Shown here piece by piece: positions 1 through 11,256 of a stretch of DNA of 64,000 nucleotides (positions are counted from its first letter, which is position 1; every line of letters begins with the position of its first letter). A program made the position numbers and the translations under genes. The notes beneath the pieces were generated by a model that was given only the letters and a program-made list of their open reading frames with translations, did no database searches and was not told where the DNA came from. The stretch comes from Neopestalotiopsis rosae (lineage: Eukaryota; Ascomycota; Sordariomycetes; Amphisphaeriales; Sporocadaceae): contig JALGAS010000009.1 of the NCBI GenBank assembly GCA_023078685.1, positions 744,001 to 808,000 of the forward strand, read 5' to 3'.

Positions 1-511
1 GCATAGTCACATACCCATGGTTACTCTGCAGGCCTTCGGGGAGACTCCAGGCAAGGTCGAATCAAGCTTTTCCAAGACCAGCCAAGACATTGTCGCTTCT
101 GGGCATACACACGTGAATGCCGCCTGGTTATTGATTTGTGCCTCTCTCCTCGCTTCTTCTCTCCCCTCGTCTACTCTCTCATCTCGGCGCATTTCGGTCT
201 TTCGGCTTCTGTTATCATATCTATTATATTCCGCACGCCAGGCATCTTCACAGCTTAGTGCTGAGGGTGTCAGCATGCGGTCAAATATCCGGGTTATTGA
301 GGCCCAGCTCTAGGTTGCGATTGGTGCACGATCAATAAAGATGAAATGAGCGGCATGAATAGTCCGAATCTGACCCGACTGGGCACAAGTATTACAATAT
401 CTAGGCGTATGAGTTCAGGTGAGCACAATCCTCGCTACTATTCCAAGAAGCGAGCCTTTGCTGAGATGATCTAGATGACAGGTTTCCCGGCGGTCCCGCG
501 TCCATAATCAT
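1..511. other. Intergenic, left edge
   Basis: Contains the 3' flank of the permease gene that ends at 512. Only short overlapping frames on both strands are present, with no recognisable protein, RNA gene or repeat. Confidence 0.5.
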
Positions 512-2270
512 CTATCGTCCGACAATCTTCAGTTCCAGGTAGCGAGCTGGGACGTAGACAAAGAGACTGAAGACGAATGCCAACTGATTTCCGACATCAC
601 CACCATAGTCGCCAATCTTGATCGCAATGACACCGACATACCAAGTTGTCGACATTCCAAGAACAGCTAGCACAGAAAAGTCAGCATTGAGCCAGATTGG
701 ACTACAAAGAAAGACTGTGCAAAACACTTACCTCCAATGATACCCAGAGCGAAAGCCAAACCACCAGCGTATCCAACTGGCATCTGCTTGGGGTCGTTCC
801 AACCCTCCAAGTTGTAGTTTGCGTAGTTGCCCTTGCGGAACCAGTAGTGCTCAACAAAGATGATGACAAAGAAGGAAGTCGTGAAGTATCCGAGCAGAGA
901 GAGGAAGTTCTCAAGATAAGTCAAAAGCTGATCCTTGCCCGCAAGTCCGAGAAGAATGACGGCGACGAAGCACAGCAGTGCCCAGATGAATCGAGGAACG
1001 ACGGCCAGAGGCCTGGCGAATTGCTAGAAACTCATAATCAGTATGTGGCTCAAACATGTCACTCAGTATTGGTACGGACCTGAATACTCAGACCGGCCGA
1101 GTAGATGGCAATGCAGTTCATGCCGATACCGGACAAGACCAGGAGGAAGAGGACAAACTTGGCAAAGCCATAGGGATGAACCATGGTCTGGATGAGGAAA
1201 CCAATGCCTTCCTCGTATTCTCCAGCCCAGTCTTCCTTGTAGTTGAGTGCGCTGGCTACAACGCAACCAAGGACCATGCCAATACAAGTCGGGATGCAGA
1301 TACCAAGACTGGTCAGGAGGAACACCTTGACTCTCGAGGTGTTGACAGGGTACTCGACATAGTAGTCGCTGACAACACTAGCCCACGATGATGACGAACC
1401 GTAGACAACTCCGAAGAGAGTGAGCAGCATTCCACTATAGGTAGATCCTTCGAGGGTGGTCGGTGTGTGGATATCGCCAAAGCTAGCAGTCTCGCCGTAC
1501 ATGACCATGAAGATGACCAAAAAGACAAGCCAAGCAAACTTTTCGTAGTGGAAAACCACCTTGAGTCCAAAGAAGGAGATGATGAGACCGGCGACGGCGC
1601 AAATGACGACGCCCAGAGCGCTGCCAATCTTGCCATCACTGACGGCGCTCAGAGCGACACCGCCAGTGATTGATCCCACGGAACTCCAGCCAATCTGCTC
1701 GACGACGTTGAGCAGAGCCATGGCCTTTGACGGCCACCATCCGAGGGAGTATCGGCTGATGGAGATTTGACGAAGACCAGTCGGGGCACCCATGGTGGCG
1801 CACCAGCCAGTGACGGAGCTGCCAATGAGTGTCGAAAAGACAACAATCAGAATGCTCTGACGGAGGTCAAGACCAAGTTCCCAGCCGAGGAAACCGGTGG
1901 CGAAACAACTCACTATACATTGCGCATGTTAGATTCCTTCTATTGAATCTGAGCAAGCCTGCCTGCCTGCTAAGAATGCACACTTACGGTTCATGGTTCC
2001 ACTTGCCCAGAGAGCAAACATGACCAACTGGTTTGACCATTTCGCATAGCTGGGATCTCTCTCCTCGGGAAGCTTGCGCGCAATGCCGTGAGACTCTACG
2101 CCGAGCTTCCTGTCGAGAGCCTCCTCGTAGTATCGCAGCTTGCCAAAGAAGCCCTTTTGCGCCGTGCTGCGGAGGTAGCCGGGGATCTCATCGCTGGAGC
2201 TGTCCACGGCGACACCAGACACGTCGTGTCCAATGCGCTTCTCCTCGTCTGCATGCTGCAGGTCGGCCAT
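512..2270 (-). CDS. Purine-cytosine permease (FCY2-like), nucleobase:cation symporter-1 family
   Basis: Plasma-membrane symporter expected to import cytosine and purines with protons. My model is complement(join(512..666,732..1023,1080..1912,1988..2270)), giving 520 aa. The splices restore family motifs: the 1913-1987 intron yields TMNLSCFATGFLGWELGL, and the 1024-1079 intron yields SIQQFARPLAVVPRF. A charged cytosolic N terminus of about 85 residues is followed by roughly twelve hydrophobic segments, the usual size and layout for FCY2/FcyB proteins. The middle intron has a less common GTCCGT donor; the other donors are GTAAGT-like. I start at MADLQ (2270); an in-frame ATG at 2309 would add 13 residues. 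Substrate (cytosine, adenine, guanine or hypoxanthine) cannot be told from sequence. Codon use looks normal and no breaks are seen. Confidence 0.9.
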
Positions 2271-3440
2271 GATGGTGATAAAAATTGCGGGTCTCTTTGT
2301 GTGCGCCAATGTACGTGAGCCTAGTTATGCAGGCTTTCGAGCAAAAGCCGGCAGGGAGGTATAAGGAGGGGCACGACCACACAACAAGGCGTGATTGATC
2401 GGATTGATCAATCAACTAATCAAACGACTACTGGCAGGCTGGCGCGTGGACCTAGAGATGACTTGGCCAGACAAAGAGCTTGAAGGAAAAGAAAGAGTAA
2501 AAGCACGCGACCGCGTGTGTAACTGGATGCGTGCCCACAGTGGGTTTTTTAATCGAGGAGAGGGAGGGAAAAAAAAGTCAGTCCTATCTATTCCTCGCCG
2601 CCGGTTATCGCCACCCCGGAAAGATGCAGACAGGGTCCAACCGAGGTGTCAGTCATTCCCTTATCAGTGACAAAAAGTGGACGCTTATTGGGAACTGAGC
2701 AGAGCGACCAGCGACCTGCTACATGGGGGGTTGAGAAAACTGTACATAATGGAAAAAGGTTCCTGGTGAGCCTGGCATGATTAGGGATGGCCCCTAGGCT
2801 CTAGCAAAATCTGGGAAACTGGAGCATTGGAGCATTTGGTCTAATGGTTCTACCGGATGGACAAGACGAATCGAGGAAAGCCTCAAAAGCTTGTCTTGTC
2901 TTGGCCGTCCAATTCGCTGGAGGCTCTGCCACTAAAAGGGAAGTCTAGATGCCGAGACGGGCGCCTCCGCGTGGTCATGACCGGGGCTCGCCCACACACC
3001 ACCCGAGCCCAGCGCCCAGCTTTCGCACTTGGGCCAGGGGTTCGCGATAAGCTCCGCGCTGTCAACGGCTCGACTCAAAAAGACGGGAGCCCCAGACTAT
3101 GGTAGTGTAGCTAACAGATAGCAAGCTTTTCCGGTCCGAAGTGGCCACAGCGAGACGCATTTGATGGCAACGTTACCATCATTAGAGTATAGAAACTCAT
3201 GTACCGTTAATTGTGGACGGCCTTCTCTACTATAATAACCACTTACCAAGCAAAGTCCACGCATGATAGCTAAGAATAAGTTAAAATGAATTCAAAAAAG
3301 AGTATGAGAAATGACAGAAAAAGCAATTCAAAGCGAAGCCTTGGATCACCGAGGCAGAGAACCACAAGAACAAGAAGAAAGATTAGGGCCTTCAAGGGAA
3401 CGGACGCAGATCTCATCGCAGCACACAATTCGCCGACCTA
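2271..3440. other. Intergenic, permease upstream region
   Basis: Promoter side of the permease. A palindromic motif lies at 2392-2414. Beyond about 2500 there are runs of A and G, short frames without family resemblance, and no RNA gene. Confidence 0.5.
2392..2414. promoter_or_regulatory. Perfect 9-bp inverted repeat upstream of the permease
   Basis: TGATTGATC (2392-2400) and GATCAATCA (2406-2414) are perfect reverse complements separated by 5 bp, about 120 bp upstream of the permease ATG. The symmetry could suit a dimeric zinc-cluster or homeodomain-type regulator. That role is inference only. Confidence 0.3.
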
Positions 3441-3740
3441 CTAATGGACCCTTATAGTCAATGAGCATCCGCCTCAATCGCATACGTTCCTGGAAGCATT
3501 CCTGGAAGTCCTCCAGCTAGTAATGCTCATAGATCTCGGGGGCACTCCTTTCGCCACGCTTCGCATGTTTACGGGCGACATGCAACAATGCTCGCCTATC
3601 GTCAGGTCCGAACTGGCATACTGGAATCGTGAACCGTGACAAATCGAAGGCTTTCGCGTCACAGTTCGGTACACAGCTTGCTATGTCGGCACCCAAACGC
3701 TTACTGACTACGGGCTTCGACGCACACTTCCTGCGTGTAA
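3441..3740 (+). pseudogene. Decayed SF1-helicase-like fragment
   Basis: A plus-strand frame runs from about 3441 to a stop at 3637-3639, with coding-like continuation to about 3740. It contains FTGDMQQCSPIVRSE, which resembles the Walker B/motif III region (GDxxQL...S) of superfamily 1 helicases. It matches the pattern TGDxxQxSxIVxSE of the minus-strand relic at 4278-4656. There is no start codon, no P-loop and no C-terminal helicase half, so this is a remnant. The family assignment is tentative. Confidence 0.35.
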
Positions 3741-4124
3741 ACCACCGAGAAGAGGGTGGTGTGTCTCTTTTGGCGAGCGCGCAGTCTTACGCTGGGAGCT
3801 GTGGGTAATACCAGAAGGGAATAAAACAGCTTTTTCTTAAGGGGGAGATTCTGGGTCGTGTGTCCTTGATCTTGAGGGTCATGTCGTCGGGATCCTTGTT
3901 GGTAGCTCCGAGAATGATCCTGACAAAGGTCACAGTATTCGGACAACAAAGATGCGTGAGGAGAAGGATCTCATGGACTGGAGCTCGCCCCAAGCCCGCA
4001 TTCGCAACCTGATGGGGCACATGGTCGGACAGGAAGCATCCGGCGCGCACGTGCTTTACGATATGCCTTGGGATATGGAATGCGCTGATGGTACACTTGC
4101 TATAGATGAAGCCCGATAGACAGA

Positions 4125-4265
4125 AAATACATTAAAGGTGATTTATATATTATAAGTATTTGATATATATATACATAGTTATAGTGATTCTTTCTGTTTC
4201 TTTTTATGCGTAATTTCCTTTTGGAAAGATATAAAAAAGATATATATATAAAGATTATAATATCC
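4125..4265. other. AT-rich block
   Basis: About 140 bp of almost pure A/T with TATATATA runs, between the two helicase-like relics. It is typical of decayed repeat DNA. No gene is seen. Confidence 0.5.
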
Positions 4266-4277
4266 GTACATAGACCT

Positions 4278-4656
4278 CTACTCGACTATTATGGGTGCTC
4301 TCGACCATCTGTCGGTTGCTGAAACGTCGACAACCTCAAAGAGAGAGACCGCCCTCTGCACGGTGATTGATGTTGAGGCATTGTGTATGGTGGCCTCCAA
4401 TAACCTTGCGCTTGGCTCCAGAGAGGGCCAGTTGGGAGGCGAACTGTGCTGCGAAAGCCTCGGACTTCTCCTTGGCCATGTGTGCGTTCTCCGACATAAC
4501 GATGCGACTCGTCTGGCGGTGGTCGCCAGTAAGTATTTGCGTGCTTGCGTCAAGAGCCACGTCAAAGGCAACCAAGATCTCGGATTCAGTCATTCGGAAA
4601 GCCTCGTCGATTGAAATAGCGTTGAAACTTGATTTCAAATTTTGGCACTCTGGCAC
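4278..4656 (-). pseudogene. Decayed SF1-helicase-like fragment
   Basis: The frame begins DEAFRMTESEILVAFDVAL and continues ILTGDHRQTSRIVMSEN. This resembles the DEAA Walker B box followed by the GDxxQLxPxVxS motif of UPF1/NAM7-like SF1 helicases found in many fungal accessory genes. A frame change near 4400 is needed to continue into the stretch ending at 4278. No N-terminal P-loop or later motifs V-VI are found nearby, so it is a broken fragment. It is inverted relative to the similar relic at 3441-3740. Confidence 0.45.
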
Positions 4657-5115
4657 AAGAGTTATGACTACCGTACTACATCAAGCTGTACAACTTGGAC
4701 ACATCGAGGTCGTCAAACGTTTACTCTCTCAACCTTCGGTCGAAGTTGACATAGGAGGTGACCGTCAGAACACGCCACTTTTTTCAAGACGCTCGACGTT
4801 GCGATGAAACTACCGCAATCATCGAAATGCTCTAAGAACATCGTGTAGATTCCGCAGCTGGCACTGGCATAATAGGCGAGGCTTTTAAAGTTGGTTACGA
4901 AGAGCATATCATTCGCCCGCTGCACAAGTCTAATGATTCCCCCACAAGCGTTTTTACTCCTCTTTGCACAGCCTGAAGCGTCACATTCGGGAAATGAATG
5001 CTTGACTGTCACAACTGACCCATTAGCTGGAGATATAACATCAAAAACCATATCCGAGCTCGTCCAGGACGCGGCAGACTTCGACAACCCACGGCCACCA
5101 TTCATGAGTGAATGG
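4640..5115 (+). pseudogene. Ankyrin-repeat gene relic
   Basis: The frame from about 4640 reads TVLHQAVQLGHIEVVKRLLS, a good match to the ankyrin consensus TxLHxAxxxGHxxVVxxLL. It is followed by DRQNTPLF, the start of the next repeat. The reading frame is then lost near 4780. The next frame continues DETTAIIEML, then hits a stop, and resumes EHRVDSAAGTGIIGE before more stops. One to two repeats plus frameshift and nonsense changes indicate a dead ankyrin gene. Confidence 0.5.
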
Positions 5116-5124
5116 GGTAAGTGA

Positions 5125-7475
5125 TTAGCCCTTCACTGGCTCTGCATTCTTTGAAGACTTCGTTCGCACCACGAAACAATGTCGAGCCCTCCGGGTCAAG
5201 GTCGAAACACACAAGTTTGTCGTTGCTATCAATGCAGCGGAGACTCGGAATGTTTTGGCTGACCTTCGCTCATAACAAACGATGACGGGGAGAGCTCGCT
5301 GCTCAAATAGGACCGTGATGATGACAAGGAGAGCACGTAGCTCTGTAGAGCACCGGTAATCAGCACGATGCTGCCTGAAGAGCACTGCTAGTAACCAGGA
5401 AGATAATAGACGCGTGTGAGCTCAAATGCCTAAGGCGGTAACGAGGAAGCATCGCACGAGTGATAGCGACGAGCGGCTAGGCAACTAACGATGATCACAA
5501 CGATAGGCCAAAGGAGCATACTGCTCAAATGCCACAGCGGCGATGAAGAAGTACCGATGATTTATCCTTGGCAAGGGCAACATACCGATGACAAACTAGC
5601 ACCAGCCACGTTCCCAACCAGTATACCGTACCGTACCGCATCCTTAGATGCCTTGACAACGTTCAAGTCGGCCGACCAGGAATCGTTGGTGTTGCCACGA
5701 GCCCTAAGTCATGGCGATATGATGGAGTCATGGCCAATGGCTATAAATCAGGTTACCCTCGAATGAGTTCGGAGATGCGGGATGCTTACATGGCCCTACC
5801 CATGTGCTATAAACACGAGAAGGAGAGTCAGCTTTCTATGGTATGTATCGGGTGTGCTTGATTATGGCTTAAAGAACCATGATGTCGTTGTTCCCGTTCA
5901 CTCTTTTGAACAATCAATTAGAGTAGTGGGCGTGTCCTACGTTCCTTCGTCTACACAATCAAGGTTAGGTCCGATAAAGAGAAACTAGACAGTTAAGAAA
6001 ATGAAGCTTTGCTCATCATATATGGTCACATTTAATCATTTAAGGTGTTCCTACGTCACACAGAGTTCTCGCAGCTGCTTCGAATGTACACTCAAGTAAG
6101 AGTATCATCGCGACATGCCTCCTTCGTATGACACTTCACATCCGTCGCGGCCTAAAATAGTAATATAAACATTTGAGGACGGCAGGAATAAAATACTTGT
6201 TGCTCTCGAATGGGTCAATCGTACTGAATGCTCCTTCAATAACCCAGCGAATGTGCTTGGTGGTGATTTGCAGGTCCATAGCTTCGATGTGATTCACGTA
6301 TTTTGAAACCCAGCTTTGTTCTCCATCGTTAAACGCGACAATTTGACGCTCCTCGTATTTCCAATCGAATATCAACCCTAGCAAGGAATGAGCCATAATT
6401 GACTACATTCGTTTTTGCCAACACAAAGATCAATACGACAAGCTACGGGACTAGGGAACATTTTGTGCTTGCGCCCAAATGTAGGCAGTGAGCATAGTCG
6501 ACAAGATTGGGTTCTTATTGTGTGTCTCCCTTATTGGATTTTCCCTCCTCAGATGACCTCATTCTCATGGTAGCACAGCGCTTCGACACGCACGAGTCAT
6601 GTTAGCTGCATCGCTTTCGCTTTCTTGAACCATTCCTTGGCGCCAATTAGTTCTGAGCCAATGCACAAGTTACCAACTTCCTACATTCCAAATTCCCGGC
6701 AATCGCTCCAATGTGTCTGTTGGCCCAATATGTGGGTTGAAGTTGACGATCGGCAGGAGAAACAATTAACGATCCCCTGCCCATAGCATGATTGGACCCA
6801 TGGTTCCAAGGAAAGCGAATCTGTACGGTTAAACTCTATTTTAGCTGGATCGGCACGTCAGCCTCAAAGTTTCGGCCAGGATCCGAACCCAGGGGACCTG
6901 TCTTTCATGCATTTGCTGCGGGTGGTCCCGTCCAAGACTTTTTATTTGGGTGGCCGGCACACACACACACCCACATCACGGCTCGCATCGCTTGGGTCTG
7001 CCTGTTGTGGTTGGTTGTCCCCGGTTCTCGCTATAGGAGAAAGGGGTCCTATGGGGTAAACCCCCCAGCTTTCTATATAGATATCGCAACTTAGCCGCTT
7101 GGCATCCCCCATCCTTTCTCGTGTGTTTCAGAAATGGATACGAGCAACCAAAACCCGGAGCGCAGGGCTGGCATTTAATTTATGTGATCGCCCTATCGTA
7201 ATGAAGAGCCCCTAGATCGTGCATCTTATAGGTCATGCGTACAGGGTCAATTATTCGAAAAAACATGATGCCAAGTGAGAACTTGAGTAATGTATTAATA
7301 TGCTTGTGCGTACCAAGCCGTTTATATTATTGCCCAGATTACAGTTTTTAAAGTCCCAAAACGACAGGGCAGGGACCATTATATACAGAAAAGTCTACAG
7401 GGTATACAGACGATCCCAGGTATTGGGGTTGTGGATTGCCTTCACCAAGAAACCCACAGCGCCGGTAGTAGTTGT
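5125..7475. other. Intergenic with possible gene debris
   Basis: About 5160-5275 on the plus strand retains a coding-like frame that ends at a stop and resembles nothing I know. Several frames of 60-90 codons elsewhere (e.g. 5491-5766 +, 6136-6396 -) have no family features. A short (CA)n run lies at 6958-6972. No intact gene is supported. Confidence 0.4.
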
Positions 7476-8399
7476 TTAGACAAAGACTCCACCACCGTTG
7501 CATCGGGTCAGCTGGCCGCTCGTGGGAGCCTTCTTGACGCAGGTCGTGATGAAGCCGCTCACCCACTTGGCGTTGTCGTAGGATCCGTTCTCGTAGGAGT
7601 CCGCCATCCAGGTGCCGGTCTGGGTCAGCGATCCGGGGCACCCCCGCATGGTGCGTCCAGATCGGCGGTTGGTCCAGGGGCGGGTAATCTTGAGAATCCA
7701 TAATGTTAGCATCATCCGTATCTTGTCTGCAATGCCAAGAATATTGTATGCGAGACGGGGGAGACTTACCCAAACACCAGCATCGCCGTTCTTGATGACG
7801 GTGGTGTAAGTGTTGGAGGTGGTAGTGGTCCAGGTGGTGGTGTAGTCGACGCCGACGGAGCCAGAGAGGTAGTCCTTGATGAGGGTGACGTCGATGCCGG
7901 CCGAGGCCGAGATGGAGTTGGCAACGCTGTAGCCCGAGGACACGGCGACGGTGATGCCCTCGGCGGTGCCCAGGACCACGGGGGACATTTGCACGTCCCA
8001 GTTGACGAAGCGCTCCGTCTTGTCCAGCACGTAGGACGTGGTGCGCTCGCAGCTGGCCTGGCGGGCCTCGAGGGGCGACGACGAGTTGAACTCGGGGAAG
8101 TCGGGCAGGTCGGCGGGAGGAGTAAAGTCTAGCCACGACTCGTCAACCTCGGGGGCCAGAGCGATGCCCTCGGACATGAGGTATGCCTTGAGCTGATCCT
8201 CATCGACGAGTTCGGCTGTGATATCATGTCAACCATGTTGTTCATCTTGTTTACATTTGAAATCATGCTTACTCTGCTTGCCATTGTCCAAGAGGAAGTA
8301 TCCAGCGGGCAAGGTGTCGTTGACGGCACTAAGATCAATGGCAGCGGCATTGACGAGAGGGCTAACAAGAGCCAGAGAGAGAACGGTGAATGACTTCAT
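7476..8399 (-). CDS. Secreted protein with probable propeptide, unknown function
   Basis: Model complement(join(7476..7688,7770..8215,8273..8399)), 261 aa. The N terminus is a clear signal peptide (MKSFTVLSLALVSPLVNA). An acidic, proline-containing segment follows, ending at LEAR (about residue 94), a plausible processing site just before the first cysteine (QASCERTTSY). The mature part is rich in Thr/Ser/Val with alternating hydrophobics (VAVSSGYSVANSISA), suggesting beta strands. It ends with a Cys-containing domain: WTNRRSGR, MRGCPGSL, ITTCVKK, TRCNGGG. The last intron has a TGCTAAC branch site and joins W to ITRPW. Similar hypothetical secreted proteins occur in other filamentous ascomycetes, by recollection; I cannot name a biochemical function. 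It could be an effector or a surface-active protein. Confidence 0.75.
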
Positions 8400-8497
8400 C
8401 TTGAAGAGAGGGCAGTAAAGAATGCGTGGGCAAGGTGATTAAGAGCGTGGTGAAGCGTGGTGATGAAACATTATGATTTCGGAGGAATATTCCAGTG

Positions 8498-8505
8498 ATT
8501 AAATA
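8498..8505 (-). promoter_or_regulatory. TATA-like element of the 8399 gene
   Basis: TATTTAAT on the minus strand, about 100 bp upstream of the ATG at 8399. Confidence 0.35.
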
Positions 8506-9130
8506 GATGTTTGAAGAGACGTCAGAAGAGAGATCTTCGTCAACTCCGTATCTCTTCAATTCACTCAAGTCACGCGAATCATGAGTTGCGCTTCCATCAC
8601 GACCGTCGTGATAACCGTTGCGGCCTTGGGGGCTGGCTGTCGGCATGACAAAGGAAGCATATCCTAGTCTTGGCTATGATCATCATCATCTTGGCTCATA
8701 TATTAAGCTTAAGCGGTTTTATGGGTCCATTGCCGTTTCGGATACCGACGCCTATCCTTTTACCGCCAGAGATATACTACACGTGCTATAACCATATTGC
8801 GACATCCGCATACTGCCCCACTAAATAACGGTTGTCGACATACTCGCATAGCCGCAAAGGTGGCTTGTCATTATGCTCGAGTCAGGAACTGGTCCTACAA
8901 CCTGGACGACCTCAACTTGGATCTGGTGATATCGTTCAATCGCTCGCCGAATTGATACATTTTGTGGATTTCGTGGAGCCGAACCCATCATGATAACAAC
9001 CATCTACGCATAAAAAAAGGATCCTTCCATGGCGATCCCAACATGAACTTGCGAGATGCGATAGATACCAAGCAATCGAATACGAGAAGAGCTCCGCTTG
9101 TCAGATACCTCTATTGAAAGAGCGCAGAGG

Positions 9131-9137
9131 TTATAAG
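9131..9137 (+). promoter_or_regulatory. TATA-like element of the 9274 gene
   Basis: TTATAAG about 140 bp upstream of the ATG. It is followed by a C/T-rich leader, common at highly expressed fungal genes. Confidence 0.3.
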
Positions 9138-9273
9138 TGATCCGCGAAGCCCATCTCAAATCGGAACAGAACCACTCATCTCATCCATCACAAGAACCAC
9201 TCTGGTCTACTACACTCCACTCTTTTTCACACATCTTTGATCAGCTTTGTCGTGTCATACACCAGAAGTCATC

Positions 9274-9828
9274 ATGCAGTTCCAGTCGTGTTCAGTCAAG
9301 AGCCTGTTCCTCGCAGCGTTCGCCGCCACCGGGTAGGTCGTCCCTTGAGAGACATATCATATTCTTCCACATCTTCTACTTACTAACACTCTCTTGCTCA
9401 AAGAGTCGTTGCCGATCTGCACAACTCGGCAGTATGCGTCGACAACCGAGTCGAGTTCCCCTCGGGTGGCACTGCCTTCAGCGTCAGCTACAGCTGGGTC
9501 AAGAACTATGAGATTATTCCCGACGCCACCAAGTGCGCCTGCGACTACTACAGAAACCGAAACACTGGTGACAAGCAATGGGACCAGTGCCCTGACTGCA
9601 CCTTTGTGAGTTCTCATCATTGACTGATCCAGATTGTTTGCAAATTTTCGTGTATTGACTTTGGGAATTCAGGACGGCCTTGGTTGCAACTCGGCTGCTT
9701 GGCACATTGGTGGTGATGAGGTATGTATTCAACCTTGTGTTGCCACAAACAGGTCACTAACAATGAGATGATAGTTCACCTACTACTGCGAGAAGAAGTG
9801 TGGTGGCTACGGCGCTGAGGCCAACTAG
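9274..9828 (+). CDS. Small secreted cysteine-rich protein, unknown function
   Basis: Model join(9274..9332,9404..9605,9673..9720,9775..9828), 120 aa. All three introns have GT-AG ends; the first has a TACTAAC branch site and the donors are GTAGGT, GTGAGT and GTATGT. A signal peptide (SLFLAAFAATGVVA) precedes a mature chain of about 96 residues with eight cysteines, including the CAC, CPDC and CEKKCGG groups. An even cysteine count suggests disulfide bonding in an extracellular protein. The size, the four small exons and the position beside another secreted protein fit the general class of fungal small secreted proteins (effector-like), but no named family is recognised. The start is fixed by the signal peptide. 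Confidence 0.75.
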
Positions 9829-10576
9829 ACGGAGTGCTACCTCTGATCTTCACTGGAACTTGAATGCTCTTAATGTTTTTTCTGTTTGGATGATGTAGCG
9901 TGCGGCAAATGGATTGATGAACTTGGCTATGCAGTTCTTAGTAGTGTCAAGTATTCATAACTACAGACTTAGTCCTCGACACTGGGATCGGTCTGTCCCT
10001 GTACATACGGAATAATATCAAACGACACTTATTTGTCTGTCTACACTGTGATTTGAAATGTCGTGGGATGAGTGATCTTGGCATGTCAGAAATTACATAG
10101 TGCTCCCTTTTACAGAAAGTAATGACGTTACACTATACAATACTCCTTCTGCGAACGTGGACATGCTTTCTTGCATGAAACATGGAGTGTATAAGTCTAG
10201 CTTCGGTCCGACCCGCAACATTATTGTAGCATACATTTACATCCCTGCATGACAACGTGTACGTCGGACCACACTTATAAGTGTGCCAAGTAGCATTGAC
10301 ATAGTAATATTTACTGCTGATTTCTCGGACCATGAAGCACTCAAACAACAATGCCAGCAAATTTGTATACTCTGAAAAGCTAAGGTAGGTATAAATAGTA
10401 GGCACTCATCAAATAACGGCGATGATCCTGTGCAGTATGTGTAAATCTTGATCTATTCATAACGGTCACCAATTAATGTCCTTGATTGATGCAGCAGAAG
10501 TGATTCATATTACTACAATTATGGGATAATCATCTCCTCGAGTTCGCTCGCTCAAAATGGTGAAATGCAGAATTAT
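9829..10576. other. Intergenic, convergent 3' ends
   Basis: Lies between the 3' ends of the small secreted protein gene (+) and the bli-3-like gene (-). AT-rich, with only short frames. No gene or repeat is recognised. Confidence 0.5.
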
Positions 10577-11256
10577 TTATGCCTTGGTGCGCCATTGCTG
10601 GACCTCGGAAGAAGAAATCTCCCGCAGTTTGTTGACAGAGGCAGTGTCTCCAGTCACGGCGCCCTTGGCCACCTCAATGGCGAAGCCCAGGAGCGTCTTG
10701 TCCGAGAGGGAGTATGTGGCGGTATCAATCCTGACGCGGATCACGCCGATGCGGGGGTCGTTCTCCGAGCCGTCGTGCTTGCCGTCGCCGAGGTCGCCCA
10801 TCCACGCCTTGAGGCTCGAGCTGTAGTGCTTCTTAACCACGCTGCGGTCCGTCTCGATCGAGGTCTTGCCCGAGACCGAGGCCCACTGCCCCGAGCCGTC
10901 GATGAAGCTAATGTTAACTTGGGGGTCGCTCTTGAGCTCGTCCGTCTTGTTGGACTCGGTGTTGGTGAAGAAGAGCAGGTCGGCGCCATTGGCCTCCTAG
11001 ATAATTGTTAGCAATGGCCACCATGGCCAGACTGGCAAACATTGGGGGTAATTGGTACCTTGGCGGCAACAGCCATGCACCTGGAGACCAGCTTTCCGCT
11101 GGTAGGGTCGTGGGTCGTCATCATGCCAAACTTGCGTGCATCGATGAACTTGTCGAGTGCAGTAAACTTCTCCTGGAGGCTGGGCTCATCCTTGTTGGTG
11201 GCCGTGTAAGGGTCGGCGGGCTTGGAGCCAGTGTCTGTGTTGGAAAAGGAGGCCAT
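10577..11256 (-). CDS. bli-3: BLI-3-like protein, FMN-binding split barrel (pyridoxamine 5'-phosphate oxidase-like)
   Basis: Model complement(join(10577..10996,11059..11256)), 205 aa. The start MASFSNTDTG followed by KPADPYT matches the conserved N terminus of Neurospora blue-light-induced BLI-3 and its relatives. The core resembles the general-stress-protein-26/PNPOx-like flavin-binding barrel: KFGMMTTHDP, KLVSRCMAV, DLLFFTN, DPQVNISFID and SIETDRSVV. Family members are cytosolic, bind FMN, and lack a well-defined substrate. The intron joins VAAK to EANGADLLFFTN; its donor GTACCA is a weak variant. The C terminus ends EVQQWRTKA. Light control is known for Neurospora bli-3; for this copy it is inference. 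Confidence 0.88.

Larger units (their letters stand above)
8400..9273. other. Divergent promoter region between two secreted-protein genes
   Basis: An 874-bp gap between head-to-head genes. TATA-like elements lie at 8498-8505 (for the minus-strand gene) and 9131-9137 (for the plus-strand gene). No other feature is seen. Confidence 0.5.

Noticed and set aside
2830..2890. A-box-like word TGGTCTAATGG suggesting a tRNA
   Set aside because: No B box follows within the expected distance and no cloverleaf forms.
6862..6975. Possible tRNA on the minus strand (B-box-like GGTTCGGATCC with a CGGCCA/TGGCCG pairing)
   Set aside because: The T-arm does not pair, no A box lies at the right spacing, and no anticodon arm can be drawn.
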